Below, piece after piece: positions 5,440-5,529 of a stretch of DNA of 5,529 nt (within the stretch, counting starts at the first letter, position 1; every line of letters begins with the position of its first letter). Under the pieces are notes generated by a model. It was not told the origin of the DNA. It saw only the letters and a list, made by a program, of their open reading frames with translations, and did not search any database. Source of the stretch: Acidobacteriota bacterium (GTDB taxonomy: Bacteria; Acidobacteriota; UBA6911); the NCBI GenBank assembly GCA_023265215.1, contig JAHFUH010000393.1:1-5529 (forward strand), read 5' to 3'. Both the position numbers and the translations under genes were made by a program.

Positions 5440-5529
5440 GAGTATTAGTGCGTGCTCGCACACCCGGTCTTTTTCGTACCTATCTGCTGAATATTAGTCC
5501 GCCCCCTACCGCTTCATGGCCGAGAAAAC
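5440..5529. other. Right edge, no gene recognised
   Basis: No frame with protein character is seen on either strand in these 90 bases. A small inverted repeat, GTGCG (5448-5452) with CGCAC (5457-5461), and a partial direct repeat, GAGTATTAGTGCG at 5440 with GAATATTAGTCCG at 5489 (11 of 13 positions), are present. Both are short enough to be chance. Confidence 0.3.

Noticed and set aside
5134..5463. 109-codon minus-strand frame upstream of the transporter.
   Set aside because: Its first third is a translation of the ACGCAAAG hairpin repeat, and the rest is in a different frame from the more protein-like 5186-5374 stretch.

Overview
The window looks like bacterial chromosomal DNA in which an accessory island meets more ordinary chromosome. 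No rRNA, intact tRNA or marker gene fixes the taxon. A long hairpin repeat built on ACGCAAAG motifs (5377-5439) and the AGGA-type ribosome binding sites suggest a Gram-negative environmental lineage of the Desulfobacterota or Acidobacteriota sort, but this is only a guess.

Left part (1-3310). A gene tail on the plus strand (3-146) converges on two larger minus-strand genes. The upstream one (1295-3310) encodes a 671-residue P-loop ATPase of the STAND/archaeal-ATPase type. It has an unassigned N-terminal region, clear Walker A and Walker B motifs, a winged-helix-like stretch and a C-terminal helical domain with a HEPN-like R...H motif. The downstream one (176-949) encodes a 257-residue protein of unknown family. 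Its early E...D...QxK pattern resembles the core of PD-(D/E)XK nucleases. The 345 bases between the two coding regions hold two strong hairpins, so the genes may be co-transcribed with a processed or regulated junction, or expressed separately. ATPase plus nuclease-like partner is the usual architecture of a bacterial defence module, but that role is inferred.

Middle part (3311-3891). This is a gene-free stretch of about 580 bases. It contains overlapping inverted repeats, a second hairpin and an 11-bp tandem duplication. It also has six copies of a 10-bp direct repeat (TTGGTARGNN) in two clusters of three, followed 13 bases later by a 42-base segment that matches the 3' half of a tRNA-Phe from anticodon loop to discriminator base, with no 5' half. 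Together these look like the end of an element integrated at a tRNA gene: integrase arm-type sites next to an attR-like tRNA fragment. By the orientation of the fragment, the ATPase side is the element and the transporter side is the chromosome.

Right part (3892-5529). A complete 410-residue, 12-helix major facilitator transporter lies on the minus strand in visibly more GC-rich DNA. Upstream of it, in the same direction, is a 62-codon protein-like reading frame without a start codon (5186-5374). Its open frame ends where the ACGCAAAG hairpin repeat begins, so it is probably the C-terminal remnant of a broken gene. The last 90 bases hold nothing I can name.
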